Positions 1-28,417 of a stretch of 64,000 bases of DNA are shown here, piece by piece. The notes under the pieces were generated by a model. It had not been told where the DNA came from. It was given only the letters and a program-made list of their open reading frames with translations, and ran no database searches. Source of the DNA: Gordionus sp. m RMFG-2023 (taxonomy: Eukaryota; Nematomorpha; Gordioida; Chordodea; Parachordodidae); assembly GCF_954871325.1 (NCBI RefSeq), contig NC_088777.1, forward strand, positions 40,091,366 through 40,155,365, written 5' to 3'. Within the stretch, counting starts at the first letter, position 1; each line of letters starts with the position of its first letter. The position numbers and the translations under genes are program-made.

Positions 1-274
1 TTTTTTAGTTAGCTTAAATTAATATAACGTTGCTTTCTTAGTTCAAAGTAAAATAAAAAATTGTGACAAGTATTTTTGTGTAAATCGCAATCTTAGGCTA
101 TTTAATTATTTTATAATTAAAATTTTTACTGTTTAAAATGTAATTGATTTATATAGTAATAAATATTATAATAATAAAATTTAATTAAAAAAATTTACGA
201 TTAATTTTAAAATCATTAACTGTAATTAGTATTATTTAAATACTTAATAGATTTATTTTATTAAAAGGGATTAC

Positions 275-3200
275 TTCAATTATTTTATCTCCCCTACAAA
301 GTGCACTATATACAGGCATATAACCATCAAAATACGTTTCCCATCTTTTAGGAGAATATATTTTAAAAGTTCGAGAATCGATATCATAATAATCATCCAA
401 TTTGATTTGATTGGATTGTTCCAATTCACTGATTTCATATTCATACCATAGTTTATTTCCTTGAGCGATAGAATGATTAGGTTCTAGTTTTGAAATAAAA
501 AAATTTCTATTATAAAGGCTTGCAACTTTTTTAATTTGAGTAATTAAGATTAAGATAAAATATTTTGTCCAAAATATTCTATCAAATATGTTGAATTCAT
601 ATTCAAATTTTATTGTAATATAGATATGATAGTTTAGTTAGTACCAAAAATTATGATCAGACATTGCCAGATTTTTTTCAATAATAGAGAAGAATGTTTA
701 CCTCCTCCATTAGCATAATTGTTTTAATTATAATATAAAAACTGAATATTGAAGCGGAGGAAAGAGGTAAAAGGTATCCTCCTTTTTTGAAAACTAAGCA
801 ATTCATACAAGAACTTTATCTTCACACGTTTCAAACAATTCATACAAGAACTTTATCTTCACACGTTTCAAACAATTCATACTAGACCCATCTTTGGATC
901 TATTATTTTAGATCCACTAGTTACTTTTTAAAATTTTGTCTGACCTCTTCTTAACAATTTTTTTTTAAAGATTCGAGTCGAGCCATCTGAACTAATATTG
1001 TTATAAATAAGTTCTACCCTACCCTACTTATTTTTAAACATACCTATACTAAATTGGGATTAAAAAGAATACAAAAATTAGTTATTCAAATTTTAGAGAT
1101 ATTATTTTTCAGTTGGATTAAAAAAAGGGATGTTTTTCTTTAAGTTGGAATTTGAATTCGGTGTAAAAAAAACTCCAGTTATAATGACTGACTTAATCAA
1201 AAGTTTATCAAGAAAGTTGAGATATTCCTTGCAAGCGATCGCAATGCATTAACCTGAAAATAAAGGTTACGGCTGCACAATAATAGTGGGCAAATAAATT
1301 AGCTAAGGAGAGGGAGTGGGTATCTATGGAGCATTAGGAATATAGCAGGGAAGAATGCTAAATTGGTGCAAATTTTTGATAAAAGAAAATAGATAAGCAT
1401 GTCTCTAAAACACAAGAAGGCTAAAGAGGTTGGAAAACGTTATTTATTAAGCTAAGGAGTCTAAATCGAGGAAACTGTGTAGGAATTGCCTTGAAGAATT
1501 TAAGATGTTTTGTGGGGTTATAAGATACTCAGGTCGTTTGATGTTTGTCAAGTGTGGGCAAGAGTAGGCTTTTAAATATTTTTAGGCCTATTCCTAGCAT
1601 TGGGTGCAAAAATAGAAAAATAGCATTTTTTAAGAGAATTTCTTTTAGATTAAAGAATAGAGAATGGGGAGATAGAAACAAAAGGGTATAGGTTCGACAT
1701 ATGGCATGGCTATCTAACACTATTTTCAAAAAAAGGATGAGCGTATTGTAACTTACAAAATCTGTATACATCAAAAGTGATATACTTATGAGTAGAAGAG
1801 ATTTATGAAGAAGCTGTATTAAATTATACTCGCTGAAAAAATAAAGGCAAGATCGACCAGTAATACTCAATTTTGAGAAGAAAGACTGTAGGAAAATGAG
1901 ACGGTATGTTATGCCCTCTTATCTTCGAAGCAATTGATCGGAAAACTAATTGTAGTGGCTCTTGGGATAGATTTTCATGTAAGGGGAAAGACATAAGGAA
2001 TTAAAGCCCAGCAACATGGAATAGGGGATCAAACAGTGTGATCTAATATCATGAAGAAAAGAAGTTTATAAAAGATGGTAAGATGAAGAATGATGTAAAC
2101 TTTAATCTTATAGAGAGAGGTGAAGAATAAAGCTAAAAAAATTAATTGCTGAGGCAAAGAACGCTAAGTATATAGAAGTTATCAAACATGGCTGCTAGTA
2201 AAGAGGGAGAAGAAAAGAAAATTTGTGATATGTGGTTGTTGAAGATTGTTCAAAGAAGGCAAAACATAATTTGATCCTCAAAATTGGTTATTACTAGGCA
2301 AAAAACTATTTTCAGGAGAGTTTAAAATGTGAAAATTGTAAAGAAGCCTTTTTTGAAATCGATAATAGTGCTACTACGGTTAATAAAATAAAAAGGGATA
2401 GCTAGATATGTTAGCAAAATATGGTTTTTTATTTCAGGCTTGTTTGATAAAATCGATATGTAGGAAAACCAACTTTAGCAGAGATTTTGTAACAAAATTA
2501 AGATCATTGTCTAGCACAACCAAGTCCGAAGCGAATATCAGTTTGGTGTGATCAGACTCGTAAGTCAATACATGGCTTTGATTCATATTATAAGGCCATA
2601 ACTATTTAAAATAAATAAATAAAATTTATAATAAAAAAAAAATCCCTGTATTAACCTAATTCCAGAAGTTCTAACGTTTTGGCTAACGCTGCATACAAAT
2701 TCCCTTGCTAAAATTAAGTGTAATTTAAAATTTATATAAAATTTATTATTAAATTTAATTAAAAAATCTTATAGAATTTATAACAAATATCAAATAACTC
2801 CTCAATTTTCCAGACTGGATTCTTTTTGACATTTGTTAGCGGGAACGAATTCGTTTAAAATTACACGATTGGGCATTAACTAATGGTTACTACTTCAAAA
2901 AATTTTGTAATATTTTTGTGTAGACTTTTTCATGGGCTAAGAAATTAGTTATATTATTTCATTAATAAAGAGGATTAAATATGTTAACTGAACTAGACGT
3001 CTTTAACGGACTGATTTTTAGCCCTACCCATTCCCGCCCGCCTATCTAAGTGGGCGAGGAGGCTAAAATATTTTAAAGAAGGGGCAGCGGGTAGGTTAAA
3101 AAATTTAAACAATAGGCAGGCATGCTAAAATTTTTTAACTTTAATTTGTTGTTTAAAATCATTTAGTAAAAATTTTAAAAAATATGCTTCAAAAAATTTC

Positions 3201-6200
3201 AAAATTTTTAATACCATACCGATAACTGAGGATGTTGTCATCGGAAGAAATTAATGAAATAAAAAAACATGTCGAATGTTGGATTTGATTTGCATATACG
3301 TGAATGGAAATCTTATTTTATCCGTTTCCTCAAAAGCATGGAAAATTCAATTAAAGGGTATTAAATTATAAATTTAATGTTTGAAATAGATTCACATCAA
3401 AATTATACCAGAACAGATGAGGGGGGGGGGGGGGTTGTTATAGATGACCATTTAATGACAACAAAATTATTAAATTTTAAAGTAAATAGTTTGATTTGTA
3501 TAATTTAGTAAAATTTTAGAATACTTAGTTTTGTTTACAATTTGAACAATTAATTTAAAGTTTGAATTACTTTTTCAAATTTATTCTTAATGGTTTCCCT
3601 TTTTTTTAAAGATTACACTTGAGGAGAAGGATATACTTCAAACGGATATCCTACTTTGGTGGAAACGATTATAAAAAGATTTACCGAAGCAATCAAGATT
3701 AGCTAGAAATATATTGGTAATTCCAGCAACTACTGCTTCTTCGGCAATACTGAGAGGTTTTCAGAACAAAGAAGAATATGTTTGAATCCAGAAAATATGG
3801 ATTCATAATTATTTTTGCATTATTACAAATAACTTTATAAATATAAATTTTATTTTCATATTTTTTTCAATGAATATAAATTTTATATTTAAATTTTTTT
3901 AATGAATATTAATTTTATATTTTTCATGAATATTTTATTTAATAAAATAAATTCCTTACCCGTAATTTAAATTAATATATTTTTTTATGCAATATAATAA
4001 TTTCACAAATTATAAAACTTTTTTTTAAGGATGTAGCGCTGAACTTGAATCAATTTTTAATATTAGACGCTTTAAAAAATTGAAAGAATGGGCATATTTA
4101 AATTTTATATGGGCGCATGTGGGTTAAAAATTTTTATCAATAATGGGTGGGGGGGGCGGGTTTTTAAAACATTGGACAGTAGGGCTAAAAACTCACCCAT
4201 TGCAGAACTCTAAAACTGAACTATAAAACTTCAAATATAAAGTTTCAGACAAAAATTGAGCAAGAACAAAATACTACGATATTTTGTAATACCTTTTTTC
4301 CTATATGTATATTTGATTTTCTCAAATCATTTTGATTTAAAAAAACATTTGCTAAAATCTGTTTCAAAAATCAATACTGGATATTAGCAATTCAACTTTA
4401 TTTTTTAGAAAATTTGACCGCTAATTAAATACGCTACTGGGTTAGCCATTTGTTTTTTTACATTAACGTTGTATAATAGGTCTAGTCTTACAATTCCCAT
4501 TTTTTATGTAGGTGTTTTGAGCATATAATAACAAAGGTTTTATATATGTTGTAATATTCAGTTAAACAAAAAATGTCTTATTCCAATTGTTGTAATATTC
4601 AGTAAACAAAAAAAATGTCTTATTCAAATTATTACAATATTATTTAATTTCATAGACTATGTAAATGAAGATTAAAGGCAAGATATATATATTTGAGATC
4701 TTGTGAATATACTTCACTTTTCAATTTTTGGAGAGTCTTCCTTTTTAATTTCTCTTTTATTTAATTTTTTATTTTTATGTTAAATTAATATATACTTTAT
4801 AATTTATTATTTTATAATTAATAGATATGAATAAAGGAAACTATAAATTATGTTATTGTTTCAAATTTGATATCCTAATTATTTAATCTTATTTCTTTCT
4901 TTTATATAGACGAAATTCAATAATATACTTGGTAAAACGAATATGCAGTATATTCCAAAAGTATATTCTTTTTAAATGAAGAATCATTTTTTTTCCTATC
5001 CAAAATCTGAATCGCTTCCGTGAACCATAAACTAGCCTGGTAATAATTATCATCCTCATAAGCATGTTTCCCTATTTCAAAGCAGTCATCGGCTTGATAA
5101 AACAAATAAAATAGAATTACATCAATTATATAATTTTATCTGAAAACATAAAGAAGTTTATATGATCATTTAATGAAGATGGTTATTAGGAGATATTTAA
5201 AATCGATTATTCTATGTAATATCAGCCCACCTCTTTAAATATTATCAATATCATATAACATTTAAAAGCACATGTCCGAAGTTACTCATTAAATTACTCA
5301 AGTTTTTAATATTTTATATTGTATTTAAAAATTTGATAATATTAAAATCTAATAATTAATAAATTACTAAAAAAAATATTGATGAAGGCTGAATTTTTAA
5401 AATTTTAGCAAACGTGTTCAAATTTAAAATTATTAAAATTTAAACTAAAAATTTATAACATCAAGTCAAGACTATTTTTTTTCGATATAATAATTATAAG
5501 AAATCTACAAATTAATTATATTTGATATCATTGGCCATCATTTAATGTATTTAGAAGAAACAATTAGATTTAGATTATGACTTGCTTTATATATTAAGGT
5601 TGGGCTATTGAAAATATTTTATATAAATATTTAGGTGTCCTACTCTACCTTAGTAATTTTTGAAGTATATCTTTTGTCATATTGAATGAATTTGGAAGTA
5701 CTATTGCAAAAAATTTTTTAAAAAATTCACCTGATAGTGCTGATTTAAAGTTTAATTTTTTAATTTTTCCATGCGCTAGATCTTTGGTCTCCAACTTATA
5801 AATGTATTGCAAACGTAATATCGCTGCCATAGCTCCATGGAGATCTTTATCACCCGGCAAGTCAATCCTGGTCATTAAAGTCTCCTCGAATACTTTACAT
5901 AAATATAATATATTATCAGAGATCTGCATGGCCCGGTTTGGACAATGCCCAAAGTCCGATGTGTAAATTATTATCAAGCCCAGAATTTGTGCAAAATTCT
6001 TTTGGGCTTGGACACGTTTTTATATTTGAATAATACAAATTTATTGGGTTTTTTCCAAAATAATTATACGGACAAATTAATTTGGGCCGGCACATCTATG
6101 TAAAATATTTTCAGACTAAAAAATTAAAACTTTTTATAAATCCTTTATGTGCCTGAATCAACCTGTGATGATCTTTAATATACATAATAAATTTGTTTTT

Positions 6201-6456
6201 TCTTTTTAAATCAAAATAATTTACTTTTAAAAGGTTGGGTTTTGATTATATTTTTAATATCCTTTACATCTTTCGCCACATTCTTAATGATCAAAAAATG
6301 GATGATAGGATTTTCTGGATAATTTGAATTGCTAAAATCTTTTAGGATTAGAGTTTGTTGCTCTACATACCTATAAAAAAAATATGTTGAAGAATTAAGA
6401 TTGTGTTTTTTTAATAAAATATACTTTCTCCAAAAAATTAATAATTGGGACAACAT
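275..6456 (-). CDS. P4HA: Prolyl 4-hydroxylase alpha subunit, 5' and middle exons (gene runs off left edge)
   Basis: Alpha chain of collagen prolyl 4-hydroxylase, the ER enzyme that hydroxylates proline in collagen; this part covers the N-terminal and peptide-substrate-binding (TPR) domains. Exons on the minus strand: 6456-6425, 6370-6225, 5892-5731, 5092-4929, and one ending at 275 that starts between about 578 and 525. The first four join in phase with GT-AG introns of 54, 332 and 638 bp. Motifs in order: RYVEQQ, an AAILRLQYIYKLET helix, ADDCFEIGKHAYEDDNYYQ (the family's DCFELG..AY..DYYH), then LEPNHSIAQGN and ALCRGDK (family LDPEHxRAxGN, xLCRG). The catalytic 2-oxoglutarate/iron domain should lie left of the window. 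No signal peptide is visible at the first ATG, so an upstream exon may be missing. The join into the 275-5xx exon does not fit in phase; a micro-exon may be unseen. The family call rests on several ordered motifs. Confidence 0.85.
801..886. repeat. Tandem duplication, 37-bp unit
   Basis: Two adjacent copies of a 37-bp unit containing CAAGAACTTTATCTTCACAC, with the start of a third. It lies in the large P4HA intron and has no coding content. Confidence 0.8.
1190..2560. other. Unassigned, less A+T-rich block, probably a decayed mobile element
   Basis: This stretch inside the long P4HA intron is clearly less A+T-rich than its surroundings and has purine-rich plus-strand composition like the decayed pol fossil at 11-12.6 kb. 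No reading frame stays open long and I recognise no domain. The long minus-strand frame at 1529-1870 has no family motif. It is most likely an old retroelement fragment, but that is inference from composition only. Confidence 0.3.
2994..4213 (+). mobile_element. hAT DNA transposon, decayed, with 8-bp target duplication
   Basis: A 1220-bp element flanked by exact 8-bp duplications AACTGAAC (2986-2993 and 4214-4221). The ends are inverted repeats sharing GATTTTTAGCCCTAC / GAGTTTTTAGCCCTAC, followed by G/C-rich subterminal blocks. Around 3610-3780 the plus strand keeps the hAT C-terminal dimerisation signature: ILLWWK, then KQSRLARNILVIPATTASS, the family's (L)WWK..FPxLSxLAxxxLxIPATSASSE. A stop inside this stretch and frame loss afterwards show it is dead. 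The first bases of the ends (TAGA-) resemble the terminus at 48985-49133, so the two are likely one family. Confidence 0.85.
4545..4630. repeat. Short direct duplication, about 40 bp
   Basis: Two near-identical copies of a unit starting TTGTAATATTCAGT and ending AATGTCTTATTC lie head to tail in the P4HA intron. Confidence 0.7.
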
Positions 6457-7914
6457 ATTTTCACAAATTTAAATAATGTAAACAAATTTTATTTTCAAAG
6501 TATTAAGTTGAGCAGAGTTTATTATTTTATCTATAATATTTAAAATTGATTTGGTAAAATAAATGTGTGTCTCAAATTCAAGAATAAAGAAAAATTAATT
6601 ATATAAGCAAATAATATTTAAAAACATACACAATGTGATCTAGATTGAAAATGAAAAAGAAAACGAAAGAAAGAAAAAGAAGACAAAGGGAGGGGATTTT
6701 TTAAGAAAAAGATCCATTCTAACTCAATTTTAAAAAAAATTGAATTAGAACCCTATAAAAAATGATGTGATTAAATATATTTCTAGTTAATTTTAATCTA
6801 ATCCATAATTTTACTATTTATGATTCAAAAAAAATTGCATTTAATAATTTACTGGATGGCGCAAAAAAAAATTCGTAAAGCGCCACCGTATAAATTTGGT
6901 ATCGACCTAAGGCAAAGTATATTTCAATCCCAAAGATAACTTTATAAATTTTAAGATACTGAATTCGAAAAGAAAAAAATAATTAAAACAGGGAAAGAGT
7001 ATAAATTACTCAAATATGTGCAAAAATTATAAGATATTTGGGATCAGAAATCAAAACGCTAAAAAAGGAAAAATAAATTATTGAGGTTTCACCATATTTA
7101 AGAAAGAGTTATTTTTAAAAAAAATTTGCCTAATTGCTATATAATATTTTATTTATACTATATTACTTCCTTAAATTTTCGAGTCGAATTCCTTCTTCAA
7201 CCGTGTAATTTTTGATCAAATTAATGAATACTTTCCTTGTTTCCATGAGATCTAAGATATGCGCCACCGATGAAAAAAATTCACAGGATATTTGCACAAA
7301 AACTTGTATTAACAAAATCACCGGAATTATTTTACACATCATTCATCATTATACTAAATTTAACTGCTTTTTAATATTTATATTTATGTAATTCCTATCT
7401 TTGCTTTGTTATTTATTTTTTATAAGAAATAAAAAATATTGAAAATTATAAAAATCAATTTAAAATAAAAACATAGTAGGTTAAATAGATTATATTTAAA
7501 AAAAAATAATATTAATATTTTTATTAACATAGCACCTTTTAAGTAATTGTGTCGGATTTTATCTATCTTATCAGATTACTTTCAAACTGTTAATAAAAAA
7601 GTTAAAGAATCGATTGAAATAAACAAGTGAGAGCTAAATATACATTCAATTAAAGTAGGTAAACATTATATGCCATTAATCAAATAAGTTTATTATACTA
7701 TTAATTATATATATGTCGTAATTTTTAAAGGGAGCAGAATTATCCAGTATCATCACGGATTTTAAAGGTATCTTTTTAAGAATTCAATTTTTTAAAGGAT
7801 ATAGAAATACGGTTATATAACTTTTGAACCATGGTAAAAAATAATCTTAATTTAAAACGCGTTTTACGCGGGTTTTGCTTTATTTTTTTTTAAATTTTAT
7901 TTTTTTTTTTTTAA
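6457..7914. other. Intergenic A+T-rich DNA upstream of P4HA
   Basis: No open frame with recognisable coding content on either strand. It should hold the P4HA promoter and possibly a missing first exon with the signal peptide. I cannot place either. Confidence 0.5.
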
Positions 7915-8730
7915 AGTTTTTTTGGGGGCTTATGAAAGTATATATGTCGAATATAGGGTATCAATCGATAGCTAATCAAAAGATCTATTCAACTAGTGGT
8001 CAACATTTCCCCATTAATGGGCGAGTCTAGGTCTTGGGGGGCAGGAGTATTTTTAACAAAACAAAATATCGATATAGATATCAAATAATAGCTAATTAAA
8101 GTATCTTTTGACTAAAAGTATTCATTATTGGTCTTGATGGGAAGGACTTAATATAGGGAAGGGGGGGGTGGGGGGGGGGGGGGGGTAAAAAATAAAAGAT
8201 ATTGATATGGGTTGATTAAAATATCTTTTAATTGTAATAATAATTATCACTCTAGGTGGCCAGGTCTAGGTCTTGGGGGGTCAGGAATATTTTTATAAAC
8301 ATCAAATATCGATATGGGTATAAATAAAAGCTAATTTAAATATCTTTTGACTGAAAGCATTCATTCTTGATCTTGATTGGTAGGACTTAGTCCGGGGGGG
8401 GGGGGGCTGGGGGTAAAAAATAAAAAATATTGATATGGGTATAAAAGGTAATTAAAATATCTTTTGATTGTATTAATTATCACTCTAAGTGGGCGGGAGG
8501 TCTTGGGCGGTCAGGAATATTTTTATAAAGACAAAAAATTGAAATAGGAATCAAATTTAAATATCTTTTGACTAAAAGTATTTACTCTTATCTTAAAGGG
8601 TTGGACTTAATCTGGAAATTGGGGGTGGGGTTAAAAATAAAAATTGATATGGGTATCAAATAAAAAGTAATTAAAAAATCTTTTGATTATATTAATTTTA
8701 TCACGCTAAAGCTAAACAGTCGTGTTAAAA
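7915..8730. repeat. Minisatellite, unit about 230-240 bp, more than three copies
   Basis: The anchor GGTCTTGGG recurs at about 8030, 8269 and 8499, and a second anchor GGACTTA recurs between them. Each unit also carries TATCTTTTGACTAAAAG-like and GATATGGGTAT-like segments and a variable poly-G tract. Half-units resemble each other, so the repeat may have grown from a shorter 110-120 bp unit. Confidence 0.8.
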
Positions 8731-9209
8731 TATCATGAATATTATTATTATCACAGAACATCAACATGGGTATCAAATAAAATTTAAATACAACATATTT
8801 AGATTTCAATATTATATAACACTATTAGCAGGGGTCATATATAGTCAATGCTTTTTAAAAACTCATTATCTAATGATAAAATTATTTGTTCTCAACTTAT
8901 TCTATTATGTAATATTTTTAAGTCTCAAAATTCCTGGAGGCTATATATGAAACCATCGATTCACAAATTTTAAAATGACATTATAAATTTTTCTTATTGC
9001 AGTTATAAATTAAGCCATATAATCGGCACATATTTTATTTTATTTAGATAATTGAAATTTAAAATGTGAATTTGAACAATTATTTATATTTACACAAATA
9101 ATATTTAAGTGACATTTTGTAGAAATTAATGCCATTTTTAAAACAATGTAAAAGAATTTTAAGATTTTATTATATTTTTCTAAAAAAAAGAATTAACTAA
9201 CTAAAAAAT

Positions 9210-9305
9210 TATTAAAAAATAAGGTATATATATTATATTACAAAAACAATTTAAATAAAAATAAGGTATATATATTATATTACAAAAACAATTTAAATAA
9301 AAATA
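9210..9305. repeat. Tandem duplication, 43-bp unit
   Basis: Two perfect adjacent copies of a unit containing AAGGTATATATATTATATTA and CAATTTAAATAAAAAT. Confidence 0.85.
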
Positions 9306-9540
9306 AGGTTACAAGGCTAATCGTAAGTTTCCATTAACATATTAAATAAGGTTATATTCAAATAATACCAATTAAAGTTATATAAAATATCAATACAAAT
9401 TTAATCAATTTCCATTATTTAACACAATGGCATCTCTTATTGTTGTAACTTTTCTGACAAGTGTTGATCAATTACCATAAGAAGATGCACTTCTTGATGC
9501 TGTTATTATGGAGATTGGTCTTATTAGAGGAATGGTTAAA

Positions 9541-9750
9541 TTGTTATTTTATTGATTTGTGAACGTTCGTTTTTAAAAATGGGGAATCAATTTTTCCCAA
9601 ATTAGTTCCAACCCATAATTTGCCCTCCATTTGGATAATTTTGGCTTCAATATTTTTGGAGCATAGATTTGATATATTATTTTTATTTATTGAGATCAGT
9701 ACATGATCTCCAATGGATAATGTTATAATTTTAGACTGTTCACACCTCAA
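9541..9750 (-). pseudogene. C-terminal tail of a transposon integrase (Ginger/KRBA2-like), fragment
   Basis: A 68-residue frame reads like the beta-rich tail that follows the integrase core in KRBA2/Ginger-type proteins: ITLSIGDHVLISI near its start, later NIEAKII and LWVGTNLGKI. There is no methionine start (the frame opens with TTG) and no integrase catalytic core next to it. The next sequence to the right belongs to an oppositely oriented hAT transposase, so the fragment may have been cut by that insertion. A Ty3/gypsy integrase tail is the main alternative. Confidence 0.35.
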
Positions 9751-9761
9751 ATTATAAAGAG

Positions 9762-10510
9762 ATGGAAAAATATCTCAAAAGTTTTGGGATAATGGAAGAA
9801 GATACATCCACTTCTAAATCAAATTTAATTCAAACAAAATTATGCAATTTGGATTCATCAACACCAGGTGTATCTCAAAAATTGGCTGACAAAGTCATAA
9901 TGAACTTTATAATATATACTGTTCAACCATTATCCTTGGTGGATAATGGTTATTTTATTAAGATGATAGACACTTTTTCTCCACTTACTAAAATATTTTG
10001 CCCGCAGACATTGTTGGCAAGAATTTTGGATGGCTTTAAAGAAATGAAAGAATTTTTAATATTAAATCTATCAGATGTCTCCTACATTTGTACAACAGCA
10101 GATTGCTGGACGCATAATAGAAGGTAAAAATGTTTATTTTCTGATTTATTAATGATATTCATATTATTAGAGCTTATTTAGGAGTGACCGCACATTGAAT
10201 TGATCCAAATCTAAAACGAAAATCTGTAGCATTAGTTCTAAAAAGAATAATTGGCTGTCAGACTTATGATATTCTAGCAAATATTATTTCAGAAATCCAT
10301 ATGTCTTACAAAATTCAGAACAAGGTTTGTAAGATGATTACAAATAATGGGTCTAATTTCCTGAAGGCTTTCAGGTTTTTAAATTTATTATAATTTTTTA
10401 TAAATGATATAAATATAGAATATTTGGTGAAGATAATAACAATACTTGTAATATTCATGACAACGAAATGTTATTATTATTAAAGTGCAATAATAAATTA
10501 TATATATATA
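9762..10510 (+). pseudogene. hAT transposase N-terminal half, with three exons and two tiny introns
   Basis: Exons 9762-10123, 10171-10374 and 10419 to about 10510 are separated by GT-AG introns of 47 and 44 bp, the size of the host introns here. The protein matches BED-type hAT transposases: QPLSLVDN..F near residue 63, CPQTLLARIL, then TTADCWTHNRR running across intron 1 into AYLGVTAH, and RKSVALVLKRIIG followed by MITNNGSNFLKAFR (the family's vTDNgsNfvkAF). One in-frame TGA replaces the tryptophan expected in the VT(A/V)HWID motif, so this copy is dead or needs a corrected read. No RNase H C-terminal half or dimer domain follows. An upstream BED zinc-finger exon may be missing. Confidence 0.7.
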
Positions 10511-10589
10511 TATGTAACAAATTATATTCATGTTTTTATACCAATATTTTATTTGTGGAAATAAAGTTTCGTAAAAAAGATTTTTAAAA

Positions 10590-10726
10590 AAAAATCAAAA
10601 TAGCGTAAAAAGTAGTAGCAGGCTACTTATTTGAAAACGATAGCGGCAGTGATAGCGCGCTATTTTTTTATAAAATAGCGGTAGCAATAGCGCGCTACTT
10701 TTAAAAGTAGCGTTTAACAACACTGC
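10590..10726. mobile_element. Terminus of a hAT-like MITE (CAGTGTTGTTAAA family)
   Basis: The right end, read in reverse, is CAGTGTTGTTAAACGCTAC, followed by short palindromic blocks around TAGCGCGCTA. The same terminal word begins the MITEs at 24878 and 33825. No matching left end was found. It may be the 3' end of the hAT whose transposase lies just upstream. Confidence 0.5.
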
Positions 10727-10939
10727 CTGTAGCCAAGGATAGATATTATTTTGTATTCAACTTAAATTTAAATATTGTAAATTTTTTACTCATTTCTTCA
10801 TGGTCAGAATCCACATCAAATATTTCTTGTGCCACTTCCGATTTGCTATAACCGAATAAGGTGTTCTAGAGGAAAAAACATTAAATGGGTTGTTTTTAAT
10901 TGTTCTAGAATATCCTAGATTATTATTAAATACAATTTT

Positions 10940-12650
10940 AGGGAGCGCAGTCCCTCAATTATGTTTATACAGGGATCACCAATATGTTAAAACCTAATAA
11001 TAAAACCAAAGTGCAAGCCTTTTTAGAAATGGTCAAATATTACCGAATAGGAGGTATTTTGTTGCATAGTAAATGGAATTAGAAATGCCCGTGTTATTTT
11101 TCTCAAGAATATTTAGAGCAGCAGAGACAAGGTTTCCATGATTGAGAAAATATCACTAGTTGTTATTTCTAGATTAACAAAATGTCGAGCTCGTACATTT
11201 ATTTAAGGACAACAAGGAATTAATGCTATCGCCTAGGTTGTAACGATGGCTGTTGTTAGTGAGCAGTTTTGACATAAAATATCAACGAGGGAGAAAAGAT
11301 TATTTATGGGACATTTTATGTAGGTGTGGAGCTGGGGAGGATTTTGGGGAGAAAGAACATAAATAATGGGATGAGAATAACGAGTAAATATTGATCAGGG
11401 CGATGGCGGGAATATCCAGAGGTGGGCCGATATGAGAAGAAATTAAAAGGACAACTTAAAAAATCTAGAATTGAGACGAATCAAAGCATGCTTAAAGGGA
11501 AGGAAAGTTTGGCAGGATGGAGATAAAACGCTCAAATATAGAGAAATAAAGTCGTCGAAATTTGGATGCTGGACGTCAAGGAATGGAAAGAATGAAAGGG
11601 GGCCGGAATATGTGTCGGGGCAGGGAATGAATAAAGTTATTGAAAATATTAGCCGAGCATGTGTTAGATGGATCCCTATGCTCTGATGCCTCGAAAAGAC
11701 AAATGGCTGAAAGCAACTCAGCCCTGGAGCGTATACACATCGACTTTTTCGACTTTGAAAATCCAGCTTTTATTAGTAGACAGTTCAAGGTCTTTTGTGA
11801 TTAAACAGGATCTATCACTCGAGTTCAAATGGTCAGGCGGAGACTAGGGTAGCTGTGGTTAAAAACTGGTTGAAAAACCTAAAGATGAAAGCGGAGAAAT
11901 TTGGGTGGCAAGGCGTATTACAATAAAAATAAAAGGGGGGGGCAATCGCCCGCTGAGAAGTTTTTAGGAAGGAGAACTAGGATTTGGTTGAATTAGCTTA
12001 GGTCAGCAGTGCAAAGAAAGGGGCTGATCGAGAAAGGGTGAAGCTGAATTTATGGTAGGACAGACAGTATAAGCGAGAGTGTTTGGGGGTAATAAAAACA
12101 GGAGTCCGGAATGATTGTAGAAAATATGGTACCAAATTGACCAGAGTAAAGTTTTCATAGAGAAGGTGTTCGGCACCGAGACCAACTCCGAGGAGGAGTG
12201 GAACCTGAGAGATTACGATCGGGACTAATAATAGGATAGGGTAGTTGATAGGAAATTCATAAAAAAAATACATAATGATAACGGTATATTGTCGAAAATT
12301 TTGTCAGGATTAAGTTGTTAGGAAAAATATTTATCTTAATATAGTGCGCAATATATCCAAGGAAAATCTAAAGGGACATCTAAACTAAGGACCGGTTAAC
12401 TCAATATCTGAGCGATTGGGACAAAATGGTTAATTGGATATGCAAATGATTAGAAGCCAAGTCGAACCAAGACGTGATATATACAGGGAATCAACCATAC
12501 CGTCGAACAAAGAGGGAAGACTCAAGGACCGAAAGAACAACGATAAGAATGTAACTGCTCGAATCCTTAAAAATCAATGAGAGGCAATGGGGAAAGGCGT
12601 GATGCGAGGGTGAAGTGCGACATTTGGTTTTCAATTAGTGGGGGCCGTGT
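10940..12650 (+). mobile_element. Ty3/gypsy LTR retrotransposon fossil (pol part)
   Basis: Old, heavily broken copy with many breaks. Remnants of the reverse transcriptase/RNase H area lie near 11.0-11.3 kb, an integrase zinc-binding area near 11.57 kb, and the integrase core and tail near 11.8-12.2 kb, all in plus orientation and recognisable against the young element at 18.5-24.4 kb. A purine-rich tract followed by TGTTGTGTG near 12640-12660 may mark the start of its 3' LTR. No second LTR is visible. Confidence 0.65.
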
Positions 12651-12659
12651 TGTGTGTGG

Positions 12660-28417
<15,758 letters not shown>

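Noticed and set aside
31-91. Possible further P4HA exon (minus strand CDLHKNTCHNFLFYF)
   Set aside because: Some similarity to the segment after the LCRG motif, but its reading phase does not fit the preceding donor.
1529-1870. 113-codon minus-strand frame
   Set aside because: Low-complexity Leu/Ile/Phe-rich translation, no motif, not supported by neighbours.
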